The position numbers and the translations under genes are program-made. DNA of 64,000 bases from Xanthostigma xanthostigma (taxonomy: Eukaryota; Arthropoda; Insecta; Raphidioptera; Raphidiidae). The notes under the pieces are model-generated. The model was not told the origin of the DNA. It was given only the letters and a program-made list of their open reading frames with translations, and made no database searches. Location: the NCBI GenBank assembly GCA_963575645.1, contig OY754464.1, positions 79,706,948 to 79,770,947 of the forward strand. Reading direction: 5' to 3'. Shown piece after piece: positions 42,285 to 52,678 of this stretch (positions are counted from its first letter, which is position 1; each line of letters starts with the position of its first letter).

Positions 42285-42330
42285 TTATATCTATCACGCC
42301 CGGGTGAAACCGGGCCGGGTCGCTATTTCT
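42285..42330 (+). mobile_element. Helitron-like 3' end (plus strand)
   Basis: 'cacgcccgggtgaaaccggg' then 'ccgggtcgctat' has the terminal hairpin of the local Helitrons, with CTAG changed to CTAT. Confidence 0.5.
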
Positions 42331-42467
42331 ATAATAATTTTATATTTTTGAAATTAGCAGTACTCAAGCGAAGCTCTTAGTCAACTAATACACTATCCAG
42401 GATGCATAATTAATATGTAAAATTTTAAAAGATTATTGTTTGAATAAAACATTGTTTTATCTCAAAC

Positions 42468-42494
42468 ACGTGCGGTGCTGCGAGTAGCGGCTAG
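42468..42494 (+). mobile_element. Helitron-like 3' end, tail to tail with the next
   Basis: 'gcggtgctgcgagtagcgg' ends in CTAGT at 42491-42495. Twenty-two bases later an opposite-strand end begins. Confidence 0.5.
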
Positions 42495-42516
42495 TCCGGC
42501 ATAAAATGATAGATAA

Positions 42517-42700
42517 CTAGCCGTTGCCCGCGGCTTCGCACGCTATTGAGACGAAACCCGGATGTATTCTCATTATTTGGCATAGTGCTCCTTTCTCGAC
42601 GTAGATTCCACTGATAAATTTGAAAATTGATGACATTCACGTGATCAACGTCCTGACAAACATTGGAAATGGCACCCATAAAAATATCAAAGGGCGGAGA
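42517..42700 (-). mobile_element. Helitron-like 3' end (minus strand)
   Basis: ACTAG at 42516-42520 is followed by 'ccgttgcccgcggcttcgca', on the minus strand the classic tail 'gaagccgcgggcaacgg-CTAGT'. The 5' limit is not defined. Confidence 0.65.
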
Positions 42701-43125
42701 GCGTTTCAGCTGCTGTCAAATTAGTTCATAGGTCACAGGTCATCAAGCTCCAATCTATTGTTCTCTATGATTGGCCATTGTCGACGTTCATAGGGTAGGT
42801 GCGGTCCGATGAGGCCATTGTGAGTCTCGTATGACATCAAACGCTGTAATATAATCACTATTTAACTAAATCTAATCTATCCCAATGCCAATACGAAACG
42901 CTCCGTTCCCCCCAATCGATGCCGTGTATGACCGATTTCAAATCGGTCCTTTCGGCTGTACAAAAACCAGTTTAAATATTGGATAGAATTAGGTACTTTG
43001 TATTGATATAAGTACACCGCGCACGAATTAACAGTAAAATCATCCTCTTTAACCCCCCTTTAGGAATGCTAGGGAGGCTTGGGACTGGTCCGTTTAGGAT
43101 AAAATTGACTTATTAATTATTGTTA
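42701..43125. other. Unassigned stretch
   Basis: Nothing recognised. 'gatttcaaatcggtcctttc' (42932) is a minor inverted repeat. Confidence 0.4.
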
Positions 43126-43133
43126 GTAGGTAT

Positions 43134-43678
43134 TAGTAATGTGCCGGATATCCGTATCCGTATCCGCGGATATCCGAGGGAGAAGAAAGATCCGTATCCG
43201 TTAGTTTTTGGAGGATCTTTAACGGATCTTTTACCTTATTAATTTTCAATTCATAGATGAAATTTTATATATATAGGTGATTAGGTAATAATGAAAAACT
43301 GTTAAATTCCATTCAGATTATTTTTCATTTTTTAAAATCGTATTTGGCACCTTTATATTGCAAACATTTATTGTAGTGAGTACCATACCAATAGTACATA
43401 ACTCATAGGTATTAAAAAACTATCTTTATAATGAGATATTGCACATCGATCTTTGGAAAGAGACAATCTGTTATGAGAGTTAACTCTTAAAGAGGTCAAT
43501 AACTTTTTCCCATAACAGATAGTCTCTTTCCAAAGGTCGATGTGCAATATTTACCGCCGCGTACTCTAAGAAAGTTAAGATTCGTATCCGTATCCGTATC
43601 CGCGGATCTTGAAACCAAATATCCGTATTCAGATCCGTATCCGCGGATATACATTTTTAACGATCCGGCACATCACTA
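43134..43678. mobile_element. hAT-type MITE, copy 2 (inverted)
   Basis: Ends TAGTAATGTGCCGGAT and inverse, with a perfect 8-bp duplication GTAGGTAT at 43126-43133 and 43679-43686. The sequence is the reverse of 16971-17510, including the internal hairpin ('gtctctttccaaaggtcgat'). The perfect duplication suggests this is the younger or better preserved insertion. Confidence 0.95.
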
Positions 43679-43686
43679 GTAGGTAT

Positions 43687-44520
43687 TAAGAAAGAAAAAA
43701 AAACAATTTTTTTACTCAAAAATAAAGTGGAACAAAAACCGGCCTTATTGACCCTCCTCCTTTATGGTGGAACAGATACAGAAAAAAAACAAAAATAAAT
43801 CAAATATGAGTTGATATCATACAAAATGCGTACAAAAGTTGAAGAAATTTTCAAAGCTGGTGGTTTTGATTAATCACAAAAGAACTGCCCGGGATTTATC
43901 AGCAAAAAACCCGGTTCCTATTAATTTGCACAGAACTGTATCCACACAGGCGTTCCACAAGGCTCGGTGCCGTGTCCCAAGTTACACGCACATTTACGCA
44001 CACATAAGCGCGTGTGTGTGTGTGAACGTAGAAACGTTTTATGTGCGAGTGCGGTATATATATGTGCAGAAAAGAAGACGAAATCCATTTAAGCCTGAGG
44101 GAGGAGAGATATTCCCTGCGACTCTTCCTCGTTCGTAGGACGCTACACGATTATGGGAAAACAATTCTCGAAATAGTTCGCCCAACCTCAAAGAGACTTG
44201 GACCCGGTTTTGTTTAACAACTGATTTTCAACACAAATTCTACTTAATTTGACGACCCTTTTCAGTAATTACATTTTTTATTCTGGATCCTTCAACGAAC
44301 TGAAGACATCAGCTCAATAGTTGAGATCACCAGTGTCTACAGCCGCTTTCAAAGCGGCTAGACGTTTCATAAAACGATACCGTTCTGTAATAGCAGATTG
44401 AATAGACCGTATTCCTACTGTCGTACTACGTTATGGATATATTACGACGAGCTGTGACAAGTTTAAAACGAACGGCAGCGAGTTTTAACAGCCACACGTA
44501 CCGTAATATCAAATAAGATA
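43687..44520. other. Unassigned stretch
   Basis: A 99-codon plus frame (43839-44138) and a GT microsatellite 'gcgtgtgtgtgtgtg' (44009) are present. I do not recognise a product. 44330-44360 has a small palindrome ('cagccgctttcaaagcggct'). Confidence 0.4.
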
Positions 44521-44640
44521 TTTTTGAAGTAAAACTGCTTTAGGCGCGACTCGAAAGTAACTCGGATTTTTTTTCGCACGAAAGTTACGTGTTTAAGCAG
44601 TTTTTAAAAGCATCGACTGACAGATGACGGACGCAATCCA
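44521..44640. repeat. Repeat A/B edge
   Basis: 'tttgaagtaaaactgcttta' with 'ggcgcgactcgaaagtaact' and 'acgaaagttacgtgttta' matches the edge of repeat B in reverse and 27511-27563. Confidence 0.55.
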
Positions 44641-44841
44641 ATATAATTAATTTGCGATAGATTTAATTTCCTCCTAGAGACCAATTTAGTGGTTCTATTT
44701 TGATAAATGAGGTGTCGTTGAATTCGTCTCAATTTCAAGAGTGTCATAAGAGTGTCAAAATCAAATATAGCGCCCATCATCGGCCGTATCGTCTCTGATG
44801 ACACAAATTGCAATGATCCGGAGCTATTTTTTTGTTCATCA

Positions 44842-44947
44842 AATAGTATATCACATCACACTGGCTGAACGTTTGATATCCTCACTTCGGGAATCACGAC
44901 GCGCAGTGCAAGGTATCAAACTTTCGGCCAGTGTGGTGTATACTATT
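44842..44947. repeat. Hairpin element, about 37-bp arms
   Basis: 'aatagtatatcacatcacac' at the left and 'gtgtggtgtatactattttt' at the right pair with few mismatches, continuing inward ('ctggctgaacgtttgatatc'). Total about 106 bp, consistent with a tiny MITE. Confidence 0.8.
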
Positions 44948-44969
44948 TTTCTTCATACTTCGGTTAAAG

Positions 44970-45240
44970 TACATTAATTAATTAATTATTTATTTATTAC
45001 ATAAAAGCACAGATAAATTCCAAACAAGCAGCTTTGAGGTTATATGTAAAAACACGAATGACAGCCGTTCGCGACTATTAGCTAAAATGTAATAGGGTTG
45101 CTATGGAAACGACATCTAAACAACAGTTGATACGTTGTTTTTTTCTTCACCGCCGCCCGAACGTACCTACTTCCCGCATCAGTGCATGTAATCAATTACA
45201 ATTGATGCCGAAAGTATGTACTTTCGATCGAGACATGAAG
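44970..45240 (+). repeat. Dispersed repeat I, copy 2
   Basis: Direct copy of 1-315. It has 'cgttcgcgactat' where copy 1 has 'cgacaata', and lacks about 35 bases near copy 1 position 230-275. Confidence 0.75.
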
Positions 45241-45662
45241 AAAAATCGTTTTTGTAAATTTCTCCATCTTCCAGGAATAGGTTCCCGGAGCGGAGTGGCT
45301 GTCGTAAGGAGTGTTGTTATAGTGGTGCGGAGCGGGTGTCAGTGCTCTGGCACAGTATAAGCGCCTCGAAAAGACCAATCTGTCTGTTAAGTCAACGAAC
45401 AACTTTATCGACCAAGCGAGCGATGTCACAACCGTCTCTCTCACTCCCTCTCTCTTCTTCCCTATACACTTTTACTCCCGCATTAATCTCCCGTCTCTCT
45501 TTCTCTCTAAAACACGTACACCTACCTTATCTCTTCTCATTTCCGTACGAGTCGATAACATACCGATAACTCTTATCCTCTTATCGTCCCGTTAACAATG
45601 CCGCCAACTGTTCGAAAATATATATACAGGCGCCGATGAACAAAAATTTAACAGTTATTTAG
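45241..45662. other. Unassigned stretch, CT-rich
   Basis: 45430-45510 is CT-rich ('tctctctcactccctctctc'). Overlapping frames of 85, 82 and 77 codons on both strands look like composition effects. Confidence 0.4.
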
Positions 45663-46140
45663 TAATTGGGTCATTCCATGTCAAATCGGCCAATAGTTGG
45701 AATCGACCTTCCGATTTGAATGAAATTTGGTCAGAAGTTTTAATTCATCCTATAACGAAGTTTTACCAACGGAAAAGAATTACATTTTTTCTTTTGCCAA
45801 ATTCAAAAATTTATTATTTTTTTGAACCTTCCAAGTTTATTTTTTGAATATCTCGAAAACTATTATAGATACAAAAGTAGACCTTGGTTCACTTTAAAGA
45901 TGATAATTGGGGCTACAAAAAAAAATAATTTGAAAAATCAAAAAATTGCAAAATTTAGAAATTTTCAAAATTGAATAAATCAAAAACTTATACCTACACT
46001 TTTTTTGGCTCAAGTTTTTTTGTAGACTACCTCTATCTGTTTTTAAAAGACCCTGAAATTTTCAGATACCTAGGTGTTTTTTCGAAGATATGAACTTTTG
46101 AATTTTGAAAAAAAAATAAATTAGAGAATTATTACTCAAA
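45663..46140 (+). repeat. Probable dispersed repeat ('gtcattccatgtcaaatcgg')
   Basis: 'gggtcattccatgtcaaatc' followed by 'atttgaatgaaatttggtca' and 'tatctcgaaaactattatag' is a phrase I associate with a widespread insect repeat. There is no second copy in the window, though 'atatctcaaaactattgcag' at 52860 is similar. Confidence 0.45.
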
Positions 46141-46184
46141 ATAATGAAATTAAATAATTGTTAAAAAAAATTCAATTACATTGG

Positions 46185-46375
46185 TTTGCAGCCATAGCTA
46201 TGTTTCATCTCTTGCTCAAGATGGTTTCAACGACGCCGCCATCTTTTCAGTCGATGCCTCTAATTTAGTGTGTTTCCGCTATTTAGAGGCTCTAAATAGC
46301 GGAAACACATAACTTCCGCCCGGAAAAAGATCTGATTTACTGTCAAGTCGCAACTAAAAAAGTTTTACATCAAAA
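46185..46375 (+). repeat. Dispersed repeat B, short copy
   Basis: 'agccatagctatgtttcatc', 'caagatggtttcaacgacgc', 'ctaaatagcggaaacacata' and 'aaaaagttttacatcaaaaa' match 38640-38890. A local inverted repeat 'gtgtttccgctatttaga' / 'tctaaatagcggaaacac' at 46268-46307 is particular to this copy. Confidence 0.7.
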
Positions 46376-47560
46376 ACATTTTTAAGTTGACTTGCATCCA
46401 AGATTATTAAAGTCCAGTACCGATTCATGTTTAAAATTAAAAACTCAATATTAGCTAGAACTTGGAAAGTTTGTAAAATAGAACTTTACAACAAAATAGC
46501 ATGAAGCCTACTAGCCGCTCGCTAGTGGATAATAGAGAATTATTGAATTCACTTTTTACGGAAATCGCGACGTGTTTCTATGGTGATAAGTCAAAAACTT
46601 TAGTTGATCATGTAATAAGGAAAACTGCTGTTAATTTTATATACAATAAAATTCAGTTTGTAAACCATTATATAAATAGCATAACATAAAAGGTACGTGA
46701 GAATTATTTATTTATCAGTTATGACGTACAATATATAAATAATTAGTTTGTTTACACTGACTGCGTAACGTCAAATTGTGGCGCAAATGGTCTTTATTTT
46801 ACTTAAATCGCCATCAGCGCAACAGCCCGGAACACAACAAGCATTTCCAGATCGCTTAGTTTTGACTATGTTTTCTTTGTAATTAAAAAAACTTCATAAA
46901 ATTGTAACTATTTTCACTTTTAATAAACATTGCTCACTGACATACGGAAAAATTGAGTTTGAAGTTTCCCCTAGTACTCACCACAAACGCTCGCATCGAT
47001 AAATTTGTAACTCCGCTTCCTTGCACATAGCCCATACACTCGATTTGAGAATACAGGACGCGTCTTCGGGGTGAATCTGTCTTTATAACGACATCGTTAC
47101 ATACATACCCCTCTTGCACAGCTCTTTCAGCCGGTAAGAGAGTTATCTGCCAGAGCACTAGTCGAGCATGAAATTTTCTACGACTTCTATTATGATATAT
47201 TAAAGGACTCGCTTAATATTTTATATCTATATATTGAACGATGTAATTTTTTATGGTGCGGAAAATAAAAAAAAATCAATTGCACACGATCTTCATTCTT
47301 AAATGCCTTGTTCCTAGATAATATAAAATGTGACTCGGGAAATACCCGAGAACTTTCATTACACTCGTTCAATTCTGGAGTAGTTTTTCAAATATTAAAC
47401 TATTTAATAATACCACCGAAACTTTTTTTTCCAACTAAACCAATGAATGTCGCGTTTGTTTCAAGGAAAAAACGCTATATCTAGATAACGATTAGAGTAG
47501 GTACGATAACTCGATTGGCAAAACATCGACTGGAAATACACAATTATTATTTTACATAAC
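46376..47560. other. About 1.2 kb without recognised features
   Basis: Short frames (62, 74, 60 codons) lack motifs. Confidence 0.45.
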
Positions 47561-47561
47561 A

Positions 47562-47912
47562 CTAGCGGTCCCGCCCGGTTTCACCTGGGTGCAAAAGAAC
47601 GAATGGGGGACATGAGTACGCACGTTCATCTTAGTTTACCGAGATGAATGTTGTGACCAAATTTCGTGATGATCGGAGTTGCCGTTCAAAAGTTTTTGTC
47701 GGACGAACAAATTTTGAGTTATATTTTGCAACATTTTTCATTGATGCTCCGCTCCTATCGGTCGTAACGTGATAATATATAGCCTATAGCCTTCCTCGAT
47801 AAATGAACTATCCAACCAAAAAAATATTTTCAATTCGAACCAGTAGTTCCTGAGATTAACGCGTTCAACCAAACAAACAAACAAACTATTCAGCTTTATA
47901 TATTAGTATAGA
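47562..47912 (-). mobile_element. Non-autonomous Helitron, complete
   Basis: On the minus strand it runs from TC-TATACTAATATATAAAGC (ends at 47912) to a hairpin 'cccaggtgaaaccggg' and CTAG at 47562. Flanking bases are A at the 3' side and T at the 5' side on the plus strand, the A-T target expected of Helitrons. It lacks the tRNA-like insert. 351 bp, no coding capacity. Confidence 0.93.
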
Positions 47913-47976
47913 TATATAACAGTTTTTATTAACCGTTTCAAGTGCGGAAAATTGATTTTTACAAATTATTTTTTTT

Positions 47977-48122
47977 ACGCAGCGAAAAGGGGAAGGCGTT
48001 TGGGCGAGTTATTTAAAAAACCATCACGGGGTCGTGTCGATGCGATGGCGTTTTTTGCGCATTGAAAAGGGGAGGGCTTTTGGAGGGAGTTCTTTAAAAA
48101 ACAATTACGGGGTCGTGTATAC
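47977..48122 (+). repeat. Tandem repeat N (two units, plus strand)
   Basis: 'gcgaaaaggggaaggcgttt' / 'attgaaaaggggagggcttt', each followed by 'ttaaaaaac.at.acggggt' and 'cgtgt'. Reverse complement of the units at 6455-6675. Confidence 0.7.
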
Positions 48123-48303
48123 AAAGTGAGATAGTAATACAGTAATTCTACACCAGTTGCTATGACATGTATATGTTATGATTTCTGATTGGTTAGATTA
48201 AAAAAATGACAGTGAAAGTCGAAAAGTAGTTTATTTTTTTACGTTTAAATTTTTTTTGGAATGTTTTATAATTTTACTAATCAAAGAATAAATTGCTTTC
48301 ACG

Positions 48304-49147
48304 TATACAGGGTGAGTCAGACCACCCGTATCAGTCGTTTTTTTCGAAAACGGTTAGTCGTAGAGAATTGTGTCAAAAATCTGTATCATAAAAGCCCTAA
48401 TGAAGAATCGAATGGTGATATTTTTTCCCCCCGGAAAGGTCGGCTTCCCTGTTAGTTTGCTCCGGAATGTTAAATGGCACGATAGGTCGAAAGTGGTATT
48501 GTTGAAAAAATCTTCAAAAAATAAGCAAGTTTTGTAGGACATTTTTTTTTGTTACTGCCACCCCTGTTAAGTAATATTCGTTTGAAATTATTAAATTAAC
48601 ATGTCAGAATAACAAACCTAATTTTAAAAGTCGGCATTTAAAATCTAGTTACCTAATTAAACAATGTCACAAATGTTCAAACTGACTTCAATTTACTTCT
48701 AAACACTGCGGAGCTCTTCTAGATATGTTATGAGTACCTGGAAGTATTTTCCGACAAAAAAAACAATTGCAATTATTGAAAACTTATTGTGACATAGTTT
48801 AATAAGGTAACTAGATTTTAAATGTCGACTTTTAAAATTAAGAATGTTATTCTGACATGTTAATTTAATAATTTCAAACGAATATTACTTAACAGGGGTG
48901 GCAGTAACAAAAAAAAATGTCCTACAAAACTTGCTTATTTTTTAAATATCTTTTCAACAATACCACTTTCGACCTATCGTGCCATTTAACATTCCGGAGT
49001 TCTGAACATTCCGGAGAAAACTAACAGGGATATCACCATTCGATTCTTCATTAGGGCTTTTATAATACAGATTTTTGACACAACTCTCTACGACTAACCG
49101 TTTTCGAAAAAAACGACTGATACGGGTGGTCTGACTCACCCTGTATA
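48304..49147. mobile_element. Element E, 844-bp palindromic element with mariner-like ends
   Basis: The ends 'tatacagggtgagtcagacc' and inverse form arms of about 350-400 bp: 'ttttcgaaaacggttagtcg', 'catttaacattccgga' region, 'gttactgccacccctgttaa' and 'aacatgtcagaataac' all occur in both orientations. About 130 bases at the centre do not pair. TA lies next to CAGGGTGAG on both sides, as in Tc1/mariner-type insertions. A half copy is at 8351-8724. The small ORFs in the two arms (64 and 93 codons) mirror each other and are not a transposase. Confidence 0.88.
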
Positions 49148-49149
49148 TT

Positions 49150-49446
49150 ATCTTCATGCACGAGCTACAAGGCCCACATAAAAACAGAATACACCAAAAG
49201 AGACTCAATTCTGATTGCTTACAGAAAAGATGCACTACTTTTTTTTTAGCGAAATAAATTTTTTCTCACTTGAGTCAACTAAATATAAATTTTATCTACG
49301 ACACAGTACAAAAAAGCATTATGTTCAAATTTATACGTTATCTACTAAAAAATAGTTTTTTTTATCAGATTGTCAGTTGAATATAAACATGTTGAAGCAT
49401 ATGGTGAACACTTTTAACAAATAAAATATATCATACTAAAAATAAG
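49150..49446. other. Unassigned stretch
   Basis: AT-rich; nothing recognised. Confidence 0.45.
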
Positions 49447-49920
49447 AAAAATTTTGGGAGGATGTTTGGTATGCAAATATGAAGAGCCTTATTGTTTTTG
49501 GGAAAAATCGGCGCATACGCAGAAGAGATATACGCTATAACAGTGTTTTTTATATAATAATAGTATACTTTTCATAACGGCTTATTTATTCTATTTATTT
49601 TTTCAAAAAAGTTTCGTTAATTTTTTTTCTAAACTTTATAGTTTCGGAAATATTTTGAAAATAAAAAAAATCAGCTTTTCATTTGTTTTGTAGATCTGTC
49701 AGAAATAAACAAGCAAGCTTTGATTACTTTTTACTTGACGTGAACATATTATGTAGGTAGGTACTCATGGCAACAAATAGGAAATATATTGAATACTAGC
49801 CATCACCGGCGTCACCTCACGCGATATCAGAAATTTTCTTTTCTTCATTATTACTATATCAAATGTCAATATTTTTAAAGTTGGAATGGTCCCGTCGCCC
49901 AATTGGCTGGAATTTTTCTT
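49447..49920 (+). repeat. Dispersed repeat D, copy 2, 5'-truncated
   Basis: It starts within the repeat at 'aattttgggaggatgtttgg' and follows copy 1 through 'cgtcgcccaattggctggaa'. It keeps more of the 3' part than the copy at 57010. Confidence 0.8.
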
Positions 49921-50179
49921 TTAACTCTTTCAGCCACGGTTTCTTAAAGATGATTTCATAAATAAAACAGTTGCATTTCTAGTTAGGGTTTATTTATTAT
50001 GAAAAATTTTTTTAAAAAAATTACCACCTAAGACTTTTATGGAATAAGATAGTTAGTAAACTAACCACAAATTGTCAATAGATGCCGTGAAATTATGTTT
50101 TAAAAAATCTAGAAAACATGGTTTGATTTACTGACCACCAATCCTGAAAAAGTTAAGGCACAGTAATACTTCAGTGGCA

Positions 50180-50870
50180 ATACTCGTCATACTGTCCTAA
50201 AAAGACAAAGGGCAGTAAGTGACATTTGTTGAAAAATGAGTTCATACTGAAACCAACGACAGCAGTAAGTGCTGCAGCAATAATTTTATTGTCTTTAAAA
50301 AATGTTTCCCCCATGTTTTGGTTTCCATAATCTAAAATTCTGGACGGTCAAGACATTTTTAGTAAATCTTGATTTACTCAAATTCATAAGTTGGTCACTC
50401 ACTGCCTTTTGCATTTTTACGGCAGCATAGCGGCTTTATGAAACTATTTTCGACATGACTGACTTGGTCGTTTGTATAAAAATTAATAATAGTTACAAAC
50501 TCTCCACTGGCAAGAGGCATCGCAGCTTCAACTTGCGCATACTGTATTTCTGTCTGCCGACAAGTCGTTGATAGACGATCTAGTCGGCCACACATGTTCA
50601 AAAGTCTGTGGAGAAACATTGTCGAGACTTTGCTGTACGTAAATCAGATCACATTTCGTCACATAGATCTTTTCAAACCGAAGACATTTTTAATTCGAAA
50701 CCGTTGCCAAATTTCTTTCAAAACAATGTGTTCAACAAGACAGATTACGAGTGTTTTGTTTTCGGGGACATTCGGATTATCTGACAAAGATTTTTTAAAT
50801 GACTGATGTAAAAGATACGGTGTGTCTTTTGTTCTCGTTTGACCGTCATCTGTTTTTTTTATGTTTGGGA
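50180..50870 (-). pseudogene. Broken unidentified coding sequence
   Basis: On the minus strand a frame open from about 50850 reads 'KTDDGQTRTKDTPYLLHQSF', later 'PENKTLVICLVEHIVLKEIW' and stops near 50665. A one-base shift continues with 'VTKCDLIYVQQSLDNVSPQT' and 'EHVWPTRSSINDLS'; another shift gives 'VEAAMPLASGEFVTIINFYT' up to the TGA near 50395. The successive open stretches in different frames look like one decayed protein, perhaps a transposon or viral-type gene. I do not recognise the family. Chance is possible but less likely than for other frames here. Confidence 0.5.
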
Positions 50871-50927
50871 GAACAAATAAAAGTCAGTTGTTTTAGAGGC
50901 GCATTAATGAGCCAGTATTGTCTAAGT

Positions 50928-52172
50928 CAGGGGTCGGCAACCTTTTGAGACGGAATAGACAAAAGTTACAATTTACAAAATTTCCCAGTTTTTAAAGAGA
51001 CACTAAAATTTTCGTTTCAGTATTATAGTATTTGTTTATATTAATCCGAGGACGATACGTCGCGGCGGGGGCGGTGCGGATGAGACGCGAGTGGAAATGG
51101 CTGAAAGATAGACATGGTGCTCAATCATGAATCGATTCGACGATTTTTAAGGGTTTCAAATAATAAAATAATTATTTTGACGTGATAACGTCTTATAAAT
51201 TGATGAATCACCAATCTTATAAATTGATAAAACACCGGCTGCATGCACGAAAAAGTGTAACGTTCCTAAATCCTAACGTTCGTAACGCGTAACGTTCCGC
51301 CTGACCCTGTGCGTACTTTTTGCTAATTTCTCGCTCAATTTAAATCAGATCGGTTTGAAACCAGTCTTAAACGAAAGAGGAGAACATTTTACATAGATTT
51401 CGTATAACAGAATTTGCCTAAACAGTTTTTGACGTGATAACGTCTTATAAATTGATGAATCACGAATCTTATAAATTGATAAAACACCGGCTGCATGTTC
51501 GAAAAAGTGTAACGTAACGTTCCTAACGTTCCTAACGCGTAACGTTCCGCCTGACCCTGTGCGTGCTTTTTGCTAATTTCTCGCTCAATTTAAATCAGAT
51601 CGGTTTGAAACCAGTCTTAAACGAAAGAGGAGAACATTTTACATAGATTTCGTATAACAGAATTTGCCTTAACAGTTTTTTTATACAAATTTATATAGAA
51701 AAATATTTTATACAAATTTATATAGAAAAATAGCTGTATAAATGCAATGTTGTGTAATGCATGGCGCGACGCGGTCGGTTGTCTTTATTTGCCGTACATG
51801 GAAATTAGAAGCAAACGTATGTCTTGTCTTAACATGAAAACAGCTGCATTTCTAATGTTTAATTCAATTTTTTGACATTAGTATATTGTGAAATGCAAAG
51901 CCTTCTAAGTTAAGTATTGGAATAACTAATTATTATTAGAACATAATACTTTGACAGTTGCAAACGTCACTTTTGACATTTCTTATCATTCCGACACCAA
52001 GGATAAGCGGATTGAAACCAAATTTTGGGAGGTTTAGGTTATGTATTACGGAATACGTTATCACGTAAAACTATCGTCCGTAAACCGACTTTACAGACAA
52101 CCAATTTTTTTTGCGTATGGAACTGGAGAGCCGCAACTTTACATCAAAAGAGCCCCAGGTTGCCGACCCCTG
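50928..52172. mobile_element. hAT element, non-autonomous, with nested insertion
   Basis: Ends CAGGGGTCGGCAACC and inverse, 1245 bp. Flanks GTCTAAGT (50920-50927) and GTTTAAGT (52173-52180) are an 8-bp duplication with one change. The right subterminal part ('ctcttttgatgtaaagttgc' in reverse) matches the truncated relative at 16484. No transposase ORF was found; much of the interior is element K. Confidence 0.92.
51175..52115 (+). mobile_element. Element K nested in hAT, with internal 252-bp tandem duplication
   Basis: It begins 'ttttgacgtgataacgtc' and ends 'cgactttacagacaaccaat' before an A/T run, the same ends as 18236-18493. The hAT relative at 16550 joins 'ccatacgcag' directly to 'aaaataattatttta', showing the site before insertion. 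51175-51426 and 51427-51674 are nearly identical direct units, each with 'aacgttccgcctgaccctgt' and 'gaaaccagtcttaaacgaaa'. A further short duplication ('tatacaaatttatatagaaa') is at 51682-51731. Confidence 0.85.
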
Positions 52173-52180
52173 GTTTAAGT

Positions 52181-52678
52181 AGTTTTATTTTAGCTGGCTA
52201 GCTCCGTTGAAATTTGACGGAGTAAAGATATTTAAAAAAGTATTTTGTCTAAAAAAAAACATGAGTGCGTGTAACCTTTACCCGCATTTGAAGTAAAACT
52301 TCTTTAATATTAATATTTATTTCTGTTATATTTTTATTTTCATTGTCATAATTTATTTCTCATTTTTGAGTTATTAATAATTACTTATTATATTTATATA
52401 TAATAAATACTAATTTTTATGTTATAACTGTTGTAAATATAATTATGTGTTTCTTCGACCAGCGCTAGCGCAATTTCGATGAAATTCAATTCATACACAA
52501 AAATGAGAGTTCAAAATTGTTTCTTTATAATAATAACCAATATTATCTAATAATTTAAAAAAGTGATGACACATTTATGTACAAAAAGCTTACATTTAAA
52601 ATATGTTGAGTGGGAACCGCTGGTATAGTAATGTCGAAAGAAAACAATTTGTGTGTAAGAATGATTCAAATCGTTTCA
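52181..52678. other. Unassigned stretch
   Basis: 'tttgaagtaaaacttcttta' (52287) is a repeat A edge. The rest is AT-rich and unassigned. Confidence 0.4.

Noticed and set aside
44009..44025. Regulatory GT repeat
   Set aside because: It is a short GT microsatellite without a nearby gene.
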